A stretch of DNA of 64,000 bases from assembly GCA_910579515.1 (NCBI GenBank), contig CAJTUV010000017.1:1-64000 (forward strand), in the 5' to 3' direction. Of this stretch, positions 8,483-16,738 are shown piece after piece. The stretch's first letter is position 1. Every line of letters starts with the position of its first letter. This DNA comes from an uncultured Hungatella sp. (GTDB lineage: Bacteria; Bacillota; Clostridia; Lachnospirales; Lachnospiraceae). Both the position numbers and the translations under genes were made by a program. The notes under the pieces were generated by a model. It did not search any database. It saw only the letters and a list, made by a program, of their open reading frames with translations, and was not told the origin of the DNA.

Positions 8483-9659
8483 ACTGATTATCACACAGAT
8501 GGAACATGGGATTTTGACAGCCCTTATGGAGGACTCCAGAATGATACAGATGGATATGGAGGAGGAAGGGCAGTCCATTCTGGGAAATATTTACGTTGGG
8601 AAAATAAAAAATATTGCGAAGAATATTAATTCGGCTTTTGTGGATATTGGTAATGGGCGTATGGCTTATTACAGTCTGACAGATAATTGGAATCACCACT
8701 TTGCAGCTTCCGGTCATAAGGGAAGTCCCAAGGTGGGGGATGATATTATCGTTCAGATTTCCAAGGAGGCCGTGAAAACGAAAGACCCGGTGGCATCTGC
8801 CAATTTAAGCTTTACAGGACGTTACTGCGTATTAACTTGCAAAAAAAAGCAGATCAGTTTTTCCAGCAAGATAAACAGCCAGCCATGGAAACAGAAGATC
8901 CGCGCTGTTTTGGAGGAGAAAAAGGAAGAGGATTTTGGAATCATTGTCCGTACCAATGCATGGAATGTGGATGTTTCGGTTATCCTGGAAGAATTGGAAC
9001 AGTTAAAGAAGAAGTACCACAGCCTTATGGACGCGGCTATGTACCGGACCAGCGGCAGCCTTCTTTTGGAGGCGGAGCCATCTTATATTGGAAGGCTCCG
9101 CGATACCTATACAGAGTCTATGGAGGAGATTCTGACAGACGATAAGGAAATTTTTCAGAAAGTGTCGGATTACCTTTCTCTTCACCAGCCAGGTGATTTA
9201 AAAAAGCTGAGGCTTTATTCAGACCCTTATGTTTCTCTCAATAAGGTGTATCAGTTGGATAAAGCGGTGGAAGAGACCTTATCCCGACATGTGTGGCTGC
9301 GTTCCGGCGGCTATCTGGTGATTGAACCGACAGAATCCATGACTGTGATTGACGTGAATACAGGAAAGTATTCTGGCAAAAAAAACCTCCACGATACCAT
9401 TATGATGATTAATCTGGAGGCAGCGCAGGAAATCAGCCGCCAGCTTCGCCTCAGGAATCTGTCCGGAATTATTGTGGTAGACTTTATTGACATGGACGAG
9501 GAAGAGGATCAGAGGCTCCTTTTAAAAACATTTTCGGCTTACTGCTCCACAGATCCGGTGAAAACCACAGTGGTGGATATCACGAAACTGAATCTTGTGG
9601 AGGTTACAAGAAAAAAGATTCGAAAACCATTTTATGAACAGATGGGGAGAAAGAGATAA
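8475..9659 (+). CDS. rng: Ribonuclease E/G family endoribonuclease
   Basis: About 394 residues. An S1-like RNA-binding segment lies near the N-terminus (GNIYVGKIKNIAKNINSAFVDIG, about 39-61). The catalytic DNase-I-like domain shows the two conserved acidic motifs: VIDVNTGKYSG (about 292-302) and VVDFIDMDEEED (about 335-346), whose aspartates bind the metal. The protein stops soon after, so it lacks the C-terminal degradosome scaffold of RNase E and the zinc-link cysteines. It probably processes rRNA or mRNA. The start is uncertain: TTG 8475 overlaps the previous stop by 8 bases and gives the family-like start NRLIITQMEHG. TTG 8445 or ATG 8499 are alternatives. Confidence 0.88.
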   Translation: MNRLIITQMEHGILTALMEDSRMIQMDMEEEGQSILGNIYVGKIKNIAKNINSAFVDIGNGRMAYYSLTDNWNHHFAASGHKGSPKVGDDIIVQISKEAVKTKDPVASANLSFTGRYCVLTCKKKQISFSSKINSQPWKQKIRAVLEEKKEEDFGIIVRTNAWNVDVSVILEELEQLKKKYHSLMDAAMYRTSGSLLLEAEPSYIGRLRDTYTESMEEILTDDKEIFQKVSDYLSLHQPGDLKKLRLYSDPYVSLNKVYQLDKAVEETLSRHVWLRSGGYLVIEPTESMTVIDVNTGKYSGKKNLHDTIMMINLEAAQEISRQLRLRNLSGIIVVDFIDMDEEEDQRLLLKTFSAYCSTDPVKTTVVDITKLNLVEVTRKKIRKPFYEQMGRKR

Positions 9660-9662
9660 GAC

Positions 9663-11015
9663 ATGAAGATTATTGTTGTAGGATGTGGAAAAGTGGGAGC
9701 AACCATTGCCGCAGAATTATACCAGGAAGGTCATGACATTACGGTGATCGACCAGGACCATGAGGTATTGAAGACCATAACAGAAAGCATTGACGTTATG
9801 AGCGTAGAGGGAAACGGCGCCATCTACAAGGTTCAGATGGAGGCGGACATCAAGAACGCAGATTTGTTGATTGCCACCACTAATTCCGATGAGCTGAATA
9901 TTCTTTGCTGTCTTATAGCAAAGAAAGCCGGAAACTGCCATACCATTGCAAGAATTCGAAACCCTGAGTATGCAGAAGAGGTGAGCCACATCAGGGAGGA
10001 GTTAAACTTGTCTCTGGCCATTAATCCAGAGCTGGCGGCAGCCAGGGAGATTGCAAGACTCTTGCAGTTTCCTTCTGCTATCAAGATTGATACCTTTGCC
10101 AAGGGCAGGGTAGAGATTATGAAATTCCAGATTCCCCAGCATTCCATTTTACATAACATGAAGGTGTATGAGGTGATGCCCAAGACCCGATGTAAGGTTT
10201 TGATGTGTGTTGTGGAGCGTGGAGACCAGGTGGTGATCCCCAATGGTAATTTTCAGCTTTGCTCTGGGGACAGGGTGTCGTTTATCGGTTCTCCCTCAGA
10301 ATCCAATAAGTTTTTCCGAGAGGTGGGAATTGTAAATAACAGCGCCAAGTCTGTGATGATGATAGGAGGAAGTAAGATTACCTACTATCTGGCCAAAATG
10401 TTGGAGGATTCGCCTATCAAAATTACAATTATTGAACGAAAACAGGAAAATTGTGATTTTTTGAGCAAAGAGCTGACACATGCCATGATTATTTACGGCG
10501 ATGCCTCAGACCAGCAGCTTCTTATGGAGGAAGGTTTAAGACAGACAGAGGCGTTTGCGGCTCTGACCGGTTTTGACGAGGAAAATATTATGCTTTCCCT
10601 CTATGCCGCCAGACAGACCAAGGCAAAATTAATCACAAAAGTTAACCGGATTTCGTTTGAGGAGGTTATCAATTCCCTGGATTTAGGAAGTGTGATTAAT
10701 CCCAAACTGATTACAGCCGACTTGATTCTCCAGTATGTGCGGGCCATGCAAAATTCTCTGGGGAGCAATGTGGAGACTTTATATAAACTGTCCAACCACG
10801 TAGAGGCTTTGGAATTTCGGGTGGGAAAGGATTTTCCCATGGCCGGCGTGCCTTTGGAAAAGATGTCTCTAAAGCCGAATCTTATTGTAGCATGTATCAA
10901 CCGAAACGGGAGGATTATTACGCCTGGCGGTAAGGATACCATAGAAGCGAAGGATACCGTGATTATTGTGACCACCAATACAGGGCTGAACGACTTAAAA
11001 GATATTCTGAAATAA
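9663..11015 (+). CDS. trkA: Trk potassium uptake regulatory subunit TrkA
   Basis: A 450-residue peripheral membrane protein with two tandem RCK_N/RCK_C units. The first Rossmann fold opens KIIVVGCGKVGATIAAEL with the GxGxxG nucleotide-binding motif and an acidic residue at the end of strand 2 (ITVIDQD). The second unit begins near residue 228 (SVMMIGGSKITYYLA). TrkA binds NAD(H) or ATP and gates the TrkH channel. It starts 3 bases after the RNase gene stop and is followed after 28 bases by trkH, so the pair is expressed together, possibly by read-through from the radical-SAM operon. Confidence 0.95.
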   Translation: MKIIVVGCGKVGATIAAELYQEGHDITVIDQDHEVLKTITESIDVMSVEGNGAIYKVQMEADIKNADLLIATTNSDELNILCCLIAKKAGNCHTIARIRNPEYAEEVSHIREELNLSLAINPELAAAREIARLLQFPSAIKIDTFAKGRVEIMKFQIPQHSILHNMKVYEVMPKTRCKVLMCVVERGDQVVIPNGNFQLCSGDRVSFIGSPSESNKFFREVGIVNNSAKSVMMIGGSKITYYLAKMLEDSPIKITIIERKQENCDFLSKELTHAMIIYGDASDQQLLMEEGLRQTEAFAALTGFDEENIMLSLYAARQTKAKLITKVNRISFEEVINSLDLGSVINPKLITADLILQYVRAMQNSLGSNVETLYKLSNHVEALEFRVGKDFPMAGVPLEKMSLKPNLIVACINRNGRIITPGGKDTIEAKDTVIIVTTNTGLNDLKDILK

Positions 11016-11043
11016 GGGACGTCTTTAGACAAGAGAGGATATT

Positions 11044-12489
11044 ATGAATCTGAAAATCGTATTTTATTACCTGGGGTGGGTACTGAACATGGAGGCAGTT
11101 CTGATGCTTCTTCCGTGCGTCACTTCCCTTATTTACAGGGATGGCTGTCTAATTTATTTTCTTCTCCCTATGGCGATGTGCGGGATGGTGGGGTGGATAA
11201 CCACGCACAAAAAGCCTGTGGACATGGTTTTTTATGCCAGGGAGGGATTTCTGGCCGTGGCTCTTACCTGGGTGTTGCTCAGTTTTTTCGGGGCCCTTCC
11301 CTTCTGGCTTGGCAGGGAGATCCCATCCCTTACGGATGCATTGTTTGAAACGATTTCTGGCTTTACCACCACAGGGGCCAGTATCTTGAACAATGTGGAA
11401 GGGCTTTCTCCTTCTATGCTGATGTGGAGAAGCTTCAGCCATTGGGTAGGGGGCATGGGAATTTTGGTGTTTGTCCTGGCGATCCTGCCCATGACAGGCG
11501 GCGGATATAGTATGCATCTGATGAGAGCGGAAAGCCCCGGGCCTTCTGTAGGTAAAATGACTCCCAAGCTGCGCAATACCGCCAAAATCCTGTATCTCAT
11601 TTATTTTGTGATGACGTTAGTACAAATTTTGTTGCTTCTTTTGGGGGGAATGCCCCTGTTTGATGCTCTTACTACCAGTTTTGGAACCGCCGGAACAGGA
11701 GGATTTGGCATCAAAAATAATAGCATTGCCTTTTATGACAGTTACTATCTTCAAGGCGTTATCACAGTGTTTATGATTCTGTTTGGAATCAATTTTAATG
11801 TGTATTATCTGTTTTTGGTGAAACGCTTTAAGGAAGGGCTTCTGTGTGAAGAGGCCAGGGTTTATCTGGGAATCATTCTGGCTTCCGTTGTGTTTATTAC
11901 CTGGAATGTGCGCGGCATGTTTCCGAATCTATTTGATGCCTTTCACCATGTGGCCTTTCAGGTGGGCTCCATTATTACTACTACAGGATTTTCTACGGTT
12001 GATTTTGATCAGTGGCCTCAGTTTTCGAAATCAATTTTAATTGGTCTAATGTTGATTGGAGCCTGCGCCGGAAGTACAGGCGGCGGAATGAAGGTGTCCA
12101 GAATCGTGATCTGGGTAAAAGAAACCGGAAGGGAGATTGCCTCTTTACTTCACCCCAGATGTGTGAAGGTCATAAAGATGGAGGGAAAGGCGGTGGAGAA
12201 GAGTGTAATCCGTTCTGCTAATGCCTATTTCATTGTGTATTTTTTGATTTTCGCCCTGTCAGTTCTGGTGGTAAGTTTGGACAATTTTGACTTTACCACT
12301 ACCTTTACGGCTGTGGCGGCTACCTTTAATAATATTGGGCCCGGACTGGGAGGCGTGGGGCCCATGTGTAATTTCTCGCAGCTGTCGGTTCTGTCAAAAT
12401 ATGTGCTTATGTTTGATATGCTGGCTGGGAGATTGGAAATTTTTCCGATGTTGTTGTTATTTACGCCTTCTACCTGGAAGCGGTGGTAA
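11044..12489 (+). CDS. trkH: Trk potassium uptake channel subunit TrkH
   Basis: A 481-residue inner-membrane protein of the TrkH/KtrB superfamily with about ten hydrophobic helices and four pore-loop repeats. The filter-like segments are visible as SGFTTTGASI (about 104-113), FGTAGTGGFGI (about 213-223), TTTGFSTVDFDQWP (about 317-330) and FNNIGPGLG (about 430-438). Each contains the glycine that takes part in K+ selection. With TrkA just upstream it makes a complete K+ uptake system. An inverted repeat follows the stop. Confidence 0.95.
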   Translation: MNLKIVFYYLGWVLNMEAVLMLLPCVTSLIYRDGCLIYFLLPMAMCGMVGWITTHKKPVDMVFYAREGFLAVALTWVLLSFFGALPFWLGREIPSLTDALFETISGFTTTGASILNNVEGLSPSMLMWRSFSHWVGGMGILVFVLAILPMTGGGYSMHLMRAESPGPSVGKMTPKLRNTAKILYLIYFVMTLVQILLLLLGGMPLFDALTTSFGTAGTGGFGIKNNSIAFYDSYYLQGVITVFMILFGINFNVYYLFLVKRFKEGLLCEEARVYLGIILASVVFITWNVRGMFPNLFDAFHHVAFQVGSIITTTGFSTVDFDQWPQFSKSILIGLMLIGACAGSTGGGMKVSRIVIWVKETGREIASLLHPRCVKVIKMEGKAVEKSVIRSANAYFIVYFLIFALSVLVVSLDNFDFTTTFTAVAATFNNIGPGLGGVGPMCNFSQLSVLSKYVLMFDMLAGRLEIFPMLLLFTPSTWKRW

Positions 12490-12508
12490 GGGCGGCAGGG
12501 TGAAAACG

Positions 12509-12546
12509 AAGGCGGCTTTGAGAGTGAAAACTCTCAGAGCCGCCTT
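12509..12546 (+). terminator. Terminator-like hairpin after trkH
   Basis: A 16-bp stem (AAGGCGGCTTTGAGAG against CTCTCAGAGCCGCCTT, with one G-U pair) and a 6-base loop. It is not followed by a T-run on the + strand, so termination may be weak or the hairpin may stabilise the mRNA 3' end. Confidence 0.5.
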
Positions 12547-12585
12547 AAAGCATGTTAGAGGAAAGCCCAATCGGCAATTTATAGG

Positions 12586-12613
12586 TTGACAAATTAAAAA
12601 AAAGTGTTAATAT
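12586..12613 (+). promoter_or_regulatory. Promoter of the arsR-type/metal ATPase operon
   Basis: A perfect TTGACA (12586-12591) and TAATAT (12608-12613) with a 16-base spacer. It is immediately followed by the palindromic operator described separately. Confidence 0.65.
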
Positions 12614-12617
12614 TTAT

Positions 12618-12637
12618 ATATGAATAAATGTTCATAT
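12618..12637 (+). promoter_or_regulatory. Operator for the ArsR/SmtB-family repressor
   Basis: The perfect palindrome ATATGAA-N6-TTCATAT lies just downstream of the -10 box and before the repressor gene. This is the usual dyad of metal-sensing SmtB/CadC/CzrA repressors (TGAA-N6-TTCA core), so repressor binding would block RNA polymerase until metal is bound. Confidence 0.75.
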
Positions 12638-12669
12638 GATAAAAATAACCGATACAGGAGGAAAGGTAT

Positions 12670-13050
12670 ATGACGGACAGGGAAAAGATTGAGAAAGAAG
12701 TGGAAGAGGGCGTGTGTGAGTTTATGCATGTTCATGAGGATATTGTGGAGAAGGTAGAGGGGGTTTTACCCCAGGAACAGGAACTGGTGGACTTGTCGGA
12801 GTTTTTTAAGGTGTTTGGAGACTCGACCAGGATTAAAATTCTGTATGTATTAAGCCAGTCAGAGATGTGTGTCTGTGATATTGCCACTTTGCTTCAGATG
12901 GGACAGTCTGCCATTTCTCATCAGCTTCGAATTTTGAAACAAATGCGGTTGGTGAAGTTCAGAAGAGAAGGAAAGACCGTGTTTTATTCCCTGTCAGACA
13001 GTCACATTCAGACTATTCTGGATCAGGGAATGGAGCATATCAACGAATAG
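12670..13050 (+). CDS. Metal-responsive ArsR/SmtB-family repressor (CadC-like)
   Basis: A 126-residue winged-helix repressor. The metal-sensing box is visible as EMCVCDIA (Cys67 and Cys69, equivalent to the ELCVCDL box of CadC) just before the recognition helix (QSAISHQLRILKQ). The N-terminal extension carries Cys16, His20 and His22 (C-x3-H-x-H), which could complete a thiolate-rich site as the CadC N-terminus does. It is expected to release DNA on binding Cd, Pb or Zn. It precedes the efflux ATPase by 14 bases, and the palindromic operator lies upstream of both, giving a self-regulated metal-resistance operon. Confidence 0.9.
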   Translation: MTDREKIEKEVEEGVCEFMHVHEDIVEKVEGVLPQEQELVDLSEFFKVFGDSTRIKILYVLSQSEMCVCDIATLLQMGQSAISHQLRILKQMRLVKFRREGKTVFYSLSDSHIQTILDQGMEHINE

Positions 13051-13064
13051 GGGGGGAGAGTATC

Positions 13065-14975
13065 ATGACAAAGAAGCAGAAGAAGATGACAATCCGGCTT
13101 TTAATAAGCGCGGTTTTTCTCATTGCAGGAATCATAGCGGAGGGGACCCATCCCATTGACTGGCTGCTGTTTGCAGTTTCCTACCTGGCTGCAGGATATG
13201 ACATTCCGCTGAAGGCATGGAAAAATATCCGCAACGGCCAGGTGTTTGATGAGAATTTTTTGATGACCGTGGCAACCTTTGGCGCCATTGTGGTAGGAGA
13301 GCTGGAGGAAGCAGTGGCGGTTATGCTGTTTTACCAGGTTGGAGAATTATTCAGTGATTATGCGGTGAATAAGTCCAGAAAATCCATTTCTGATCTGATG
13401 GATATTAATCCAGAATATGCCAATGTGCTTCGGGACGGGACAGAAAATCAGGTAGAGCCAGATGAGGTAGAGGTGGGGGAGACGATTTTGGTAAAACCAG
13501 GAGAGAAGATTCCCCTGGATGGCTTTATTTTAAAAGGGATTTCCAGTCTGGATACCAGCGCTCTTACAGGAGAATCTATGCCGGTTGAGGTAGGGGAAGG
13601 CCAGACGGTAGTGAGCGGTTCTATCAATCTCAGCGGTCTTTTGGAGATTCAGGTGACCAAACTATACGACGATTCTACAGTGGCCAAGATATTAGAGCTG
13701 GTAGAGAATGCAAGCTCCAGAAAAGCTAAGGCGGAGAATTTTATTACTCGTTTTGCAAGGGTTTATACCCCCATTGTGGTGGTTTTGGCATTGGCTTTGG
13801 CGGTGGTTCCTCCTCTAATTCAGCTCATAGTTCCATCGTTCGGAGGGGGACAGGGATGGTCGGTATGGGCATACAGAGCCTGTAGCTTTTTGGTAGTATC
13901 CTGCCCCTGCGCCCTGGTGATCTCTGTGCCCCTCAGTTTTTTCGGCGGCCTTGGAGCGGCGTCTAAAAATGGAATTTTAATTAAAGGCAGCAACTATCTG
14001 GAAACCATGGGAATGTTGGATACTGTAGTTTTTGATAAAACCGGTACCTTGACCACTGGAAAATTTCAGGTAACCTCCGTGGAACCAGAATCTATCAGCA
14101 GAAAGGAGCTTCTGACCCTGGCGGCATATGGCGAATGTCATTCCAATCACCCAATCGCACTGTCTGTTTTGGAAGCTTATGAGAAGGAAAGCGAAAGAGG
14201 CAGGGACACGTTAGATCAGAGCCGAATCGTCTCTGTAGAGGAGATGGCAGGATACGGAATCCATGCGGTCCTTTGTAGAGAGGAGGAAAAAGAGGATCTA
14301 TACATCGGAAACCAAAAGCTGATGGAAATGCAGAACGTGTCCTGGAAATCTCAGGCTGTTGCAGCATCTACTACCCTGTATGTGGCAAGGAACAAAGAGT
14401 TTTTAGGAACGATCGGGATTTCGGATACTGTACGGGAAGACGTGCCTTTGGCAATAGAGGGACTTCGTAAGCAGGGGGTCCGCAGTCTGGTTATGCTGAC
14501 AGGAGATAAGGAATCTGTAGGAAACATGGTGGCAGAAAAGCTGGCCCTGGACCGAGTATTTGGAAACCTTCTTCCCGGAGATAAGGTTCAGAAGGTAGAA
14601 GAGCTGTTAGAGGAAACTCCTGCGGATAAGACTTTGGCATTTGTAGGAGACGGGATCAATGATGCGCCGGTTCTGGCCAGAGCAGATGTGGGAATCGCCA
14701 TGGGCGGCATCGGATCGGATGCCGCGGTAGAGGCAGCAGACGTGGTGGTTATGAATGATGAACCGTCTAAGATTGTAGACTGTATCCAGATAGCAAAAAA
14801 AACCGTGACGATTGTGAAGCAGAATATTGTGTTTGCAATCGGAGTGAAAATCTTGGTGTTGGTATTGGTGGCGTTTGGAAAAGCCTCTATGTGGGCAGCG
14901 GTGTTTGGAGACGTAGGCGTGTCTGTGCTGGCGATTCTGAATGCGGTTCGGGCTTTAAGGTATCAGAGACGGTAA
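13065..14975 (+). CDS. Zn/Cd/Pb-exporting P1B-type ATPase
   Basis: A 636-residue heavy-metal-translocating P-type ATPase. Visible elements are the actuator TGES loop (about residue 167), the metal-site CPC motif in TM6 (C280-P-C282), the phosphorylation site DKTGT (Asp324), the HP motif of the nucleotide domain (SNHPIA) and the GDGINDAP hinge. The residues after CPC (ALVISVPLSFFGGLG) are of the Zn/Cd/Pb subgroup rather than the copper subgroup. There is no N-terminal HMA metal-binding domain; the protein begins almost directly with membrane helices. The gene follows a CadC-like repressor and ends 19 bases from the convergent endonuclease III gene with no terminator between. Confidence 0.93.
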   Translation: MTKKQKKMTIRLLISAVFLIAGIIAEGTHPIDWLLFAVSYLAAGYDIPLKAWKNIRNGQVFDENFLMTVATFGAIVVGELEEAVAVMLFYQVGELFSDYAVNKSRKSISDLMDINPEYANVLRDGTENQVEPDEVEVGETILVKPGEKIPLDGFILKGISSLDTSALTGESMPVEVGEGQTVVSGSINLSGLLEIQVTKLYDDSTVAKILELVENASSRKAKAENFITRFARVYTPIVVVLALALAVVPPLIQLIVPSFGGGQGWSVWAYRACSFLVVSCPCALVISVPLSFFGGLGAASKNGILIKGSNYLETMGMLDTVVFDKTGTLTTGKFQVTSVEPESISRKELLTLAAYGECHSNHPIALSVLEAYEKESERGRDTLDQSRIVSVEEMAGYGIHAVLCREEEKEDLYIGNQKLMEMQNVSWKSQAVAASTTLYVARNKEFLGTIGISDTVREDVPLAIEGLRKQGVRSLVMLTGDKESVGNMVAEKLALDRVFGNLLPGDKVQKVEELLEETPADKTLAFVGDGINDAPVLARADVGIAMGGIGSDAAVEAADVVVMNDEPSKIVDCIQIAKKTVTIVKQNIVFAIGVKILVLVLVAFGKASMWAAVFGDVGVSVLAILNAVRALRYQRR

Positions 14976-14994
14976 GGCCAAACTGAAGAAAAAA

Positions 14995-15645
14995 TCACAC
15001 TCCACACTTTCCACAAATTCCCTCAAGGCAGCATTTGTCACAGGCTGGTTTTGTTCTGGCAGTACAGACCTCGCGGCCATGATACACCAGTCTGTGGCAG
15101 AAATCGCTTCCTTCTTCTGGGGGAACCAGCTTCCACAAAGCCATCTCCACTTTTTTCGGGTCTTTGATACCATCTACCAGGCCCATGCGGTTTACCAGGC
15201 GGATACAGTGGGTATCTGTAACAATGGCAGGTTTTCCAAATACATCTCCCATAATCAGATTCGCGCTTTTCCGGCCTACTCCAGGCAGCTTTAATAAGGC
15301 GTCAAACTGATCAGGAACTTTCCCGTCATACTGATCCCGCAGAATCTTCATGCAGGCGCTGATGTCCCTGGCCTTACTGTGACCCAATCCACATGGTTTT
15401 ACAATCTTTTCTATTTCATCTGTTTGTGCATCTGCCAGAGCGTTTACATCTGGATACTTGGCATATAAATCTTCTACCACAACATTCACTCTGGCATCTG
15501 TGCACTGGGCGGCCAGGCGAACGCTGACCAAAAGTTTCCAGGCTTCATTGTAGTCTAAGGTACAGCCCGCATCTGGGTATTCTTTTTTCAAACGTTCGAT
15601 GATTTCCAAAGTCAGCTCTTTTTTTGTCATAGACTTGTTTGTCAT
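14995..15645 (-). CDS. nth: Endonuclease III (DNA glycosylase/AP lyase)
   Basis: A 216-residue base-excision repair enzyme that removes oxidised pyrimidines and cleaves the abasic site. The helix-hairpin-helix LPGVGRKSANLIMG contains the catalytic lysine, and the TDTHCIRL segment contains the catalytic aspartate. The C-terminal iron-sulfur loop is present, but its first spacing is seven residues (C-x7-C-x2-C-x5-C) rather than the usual six. I chose the ATG at 15645 because AGGAGGA lies 8 bases upstream; a longer in-frame start has no such site. It follows the AraC gene on the same strand by about 57 bases. Confidence 0.93.
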   Translation of the reverse strand: MTNKSMTKKELTLEIIERLKKEYPDAGCTLDYNEAWKLLVSVRLAAQCTDARVNVVVEDLYAKYPDVNALADAQTDEIEKIVKPCGLGHSKARDISACMKILRDQYDGKVPDQFDALLKLPGVGRKSANLIMGDVFGKPAIVTDTHCIRLVNRMGLVDGIKDPKKVEMALWKLVPPEEGSDFCHRLVYHGREVCTARTKPACDKCCLEGICGKCGV

Positions 15646-15702
15646 TGGTACATTCCTCCTTGTGCTCTTTAGTATAGCGAATCTCTTCTGAAAGCACAAG
15701 TT

Positions 15703-16566
15703 CTATTTTTTTGTCGCCTGCTTCCTGTACTCAGACGGAGAAAAGCCTTTTTGCTTGTGAAAAATACGGCTGAAGTACAGTGGATTTTCATACCCTACAA
15801 TATGTCCGATTTCCGCCACCGTATAGGTGGTGGTTTCTAAAAGAAACTGGGCGTTGGATATGCGCAGGGAGACTATGTACTGCAGGGGAGTGACTTTGGC
15901 ATATTCTTTGAAATTGCGGATGAACCAACTGACGCTCATTCCCCGGGAGGCGGCATACTCTTCGATCTTTAAGTCAGAATGATAGTTGTCATTAAAATAC
16001 TGCGCCGCCAGGTCCATCTCGCTGTCCAGGTATTCGTTTTTCAAAACATGCTGTTTGGTAAGCTGTCTGTGAATCAGAATCAGGAGATACCGAAGAAGCA
16101 CAGACAGAAGCTCCTCATAATCCTTCTGGCAGCGCTGGAGTTCGGAAATCATTTTTTTAAAGACTCGCTTATACTCCAGGGAAGAACCTACAAAGAAGAC
16201 ACGCATGTCGTCCTGGATGCCATAGCTTCTTAAAATATTTGTTACATTGCTGCCAGTAAAATGGACCCAGAACACCTCCGTTTTATCAGCGCCGTAGTAT
16301 TCATATTTCTGAAATTCTTTTGGCCGGAAGAGCACCATGTTGCCGGCAGTGACAATGGTATCGTTTTCAGGATGGTCAAAGTGAAAATGTGCAGCTCCGG
16401 CAGAAACATAAATAATCTGAAAATCCAGTCGTCCGCGAGGGCGGTAGGTAGGCAGCTTGGGACGTGTATCAAGCCGATAAGTGCCGCAGCTTCCTACAAT
16501 CAAGGGCCTTGATTTATCTTTGAAGTCAATGTGGGAGTTGTTTAAATAGGCAGAATTCAGATACAT
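15703..16566 (-). CDS. AraC-family regulator of the adjacent galactoside operon
   Basis: A 287-residue regulator. The N-terminal cupin-like sugar-sensing domain has the typical RPRGRLDFQIIYVSAGAAHF opening and a VLFRPKEFQKYEY jelly-roll strand. The C-terminal double helix-turn-helix occupies about the last 100 residues and ends with the family signature IVGYENPLYFSRIFHKQKGFSP. It is divergent from the GH2 beta-galactosidase gene and shares a compact promoter region with it, so it probably activates galactoside use when the sugar is present. The ATG at 16566 was chosen for its AGGAGGA ribosome site 7 bases upstream. Confidence 0.9.
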   Translation of the reverse strand: MYLNSAYLNNSHIDFKDKSRPLIVGSCGTYRLDTRPKLPTYRPRGRLDFQIIYVSAGAAHFHFDHPENDTIVTAGNMVLFRPKEFQKYEYYGADKTEVFWVHFTGSNVTNILRSYGIQDDMRVFFVGSSLEYKRVFKKMISELQRCQKDYEELLSVLLRYLLILIHRQLTKQHVLKNEYLDSEMDLAAQYFNDNYHSDLKIEEYAASRGMSVSWFIRNFKEYAKVTPLQYIVSLRISNAQFLLETTTYTVAEIGHIVGYENPLYFSRIFHKQKGFSPSEYRKQATKK

Positions 16567-16615
16567 AAGAAAATCCTCCTTAAAATAGGCTGCGGGCACG
16601 TCAATGGATATCACT

Positions 16616-16644
16616 ATTGTATCATTTTGTGCATGTTTTGTCTA
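16616..16644 (-). promoter_or_regulatory. Promoter of the araC-type gene
   Basis: On the minus strand, TAGACA (16644-16639) and TACAAT (16621-16616) with a 17-base spacer. It is back-to-back with the beta-galactosidase promoter. Confidence 0.65.
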
Positions 16645-16650
16645 ATCGTA

Positions 16651-16671
16651 TTTATGGACGGAAACCATAAA
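16651..16671. promoter_or_regulatory. Palindromic operator candidate in the divergent region
   Basis: The perfect inverted repeat TTTATGG-N7-CCATAAA overlaps the -35 element of the beta-galactosidase promoter and ends 7 bases from the -35 of the araC-type promoter. A regulator here could control both. An inverted repeat is less typical of AraC proteins than direct repeats, so a LacI-type repressor encoded elsewhere is also possible. Confidence 0.5.
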
Positions 16672-16683
16672 GGCGTGTATAAT
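16655..16683 (+). promoter_or_regulatory. Promoter of the beta-galactosidase operon
   Basis: A weak -35 TGGACG (16655-16660) and a perfect TATAAT (16678-16683) with a 17-base spacer. The poor -35 fits an activator-dependent promoter. Confidence 0.6.
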
Positions 16684-16738
16684 GAAAGCCATAAAGGAAA
16701 GAACATGTCAGAAAATTTTTAAAGGAGGATGCATTCAT

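Noticed and set aside
13065..14975. Treating the metal ATPase as N-terminally truncated
   Set aside because: The start has a good ribosome site 14 bases after the repressor gene, and the membrane core is complete. Members without an HMA domain are known, so this is natural variation rather than damage.
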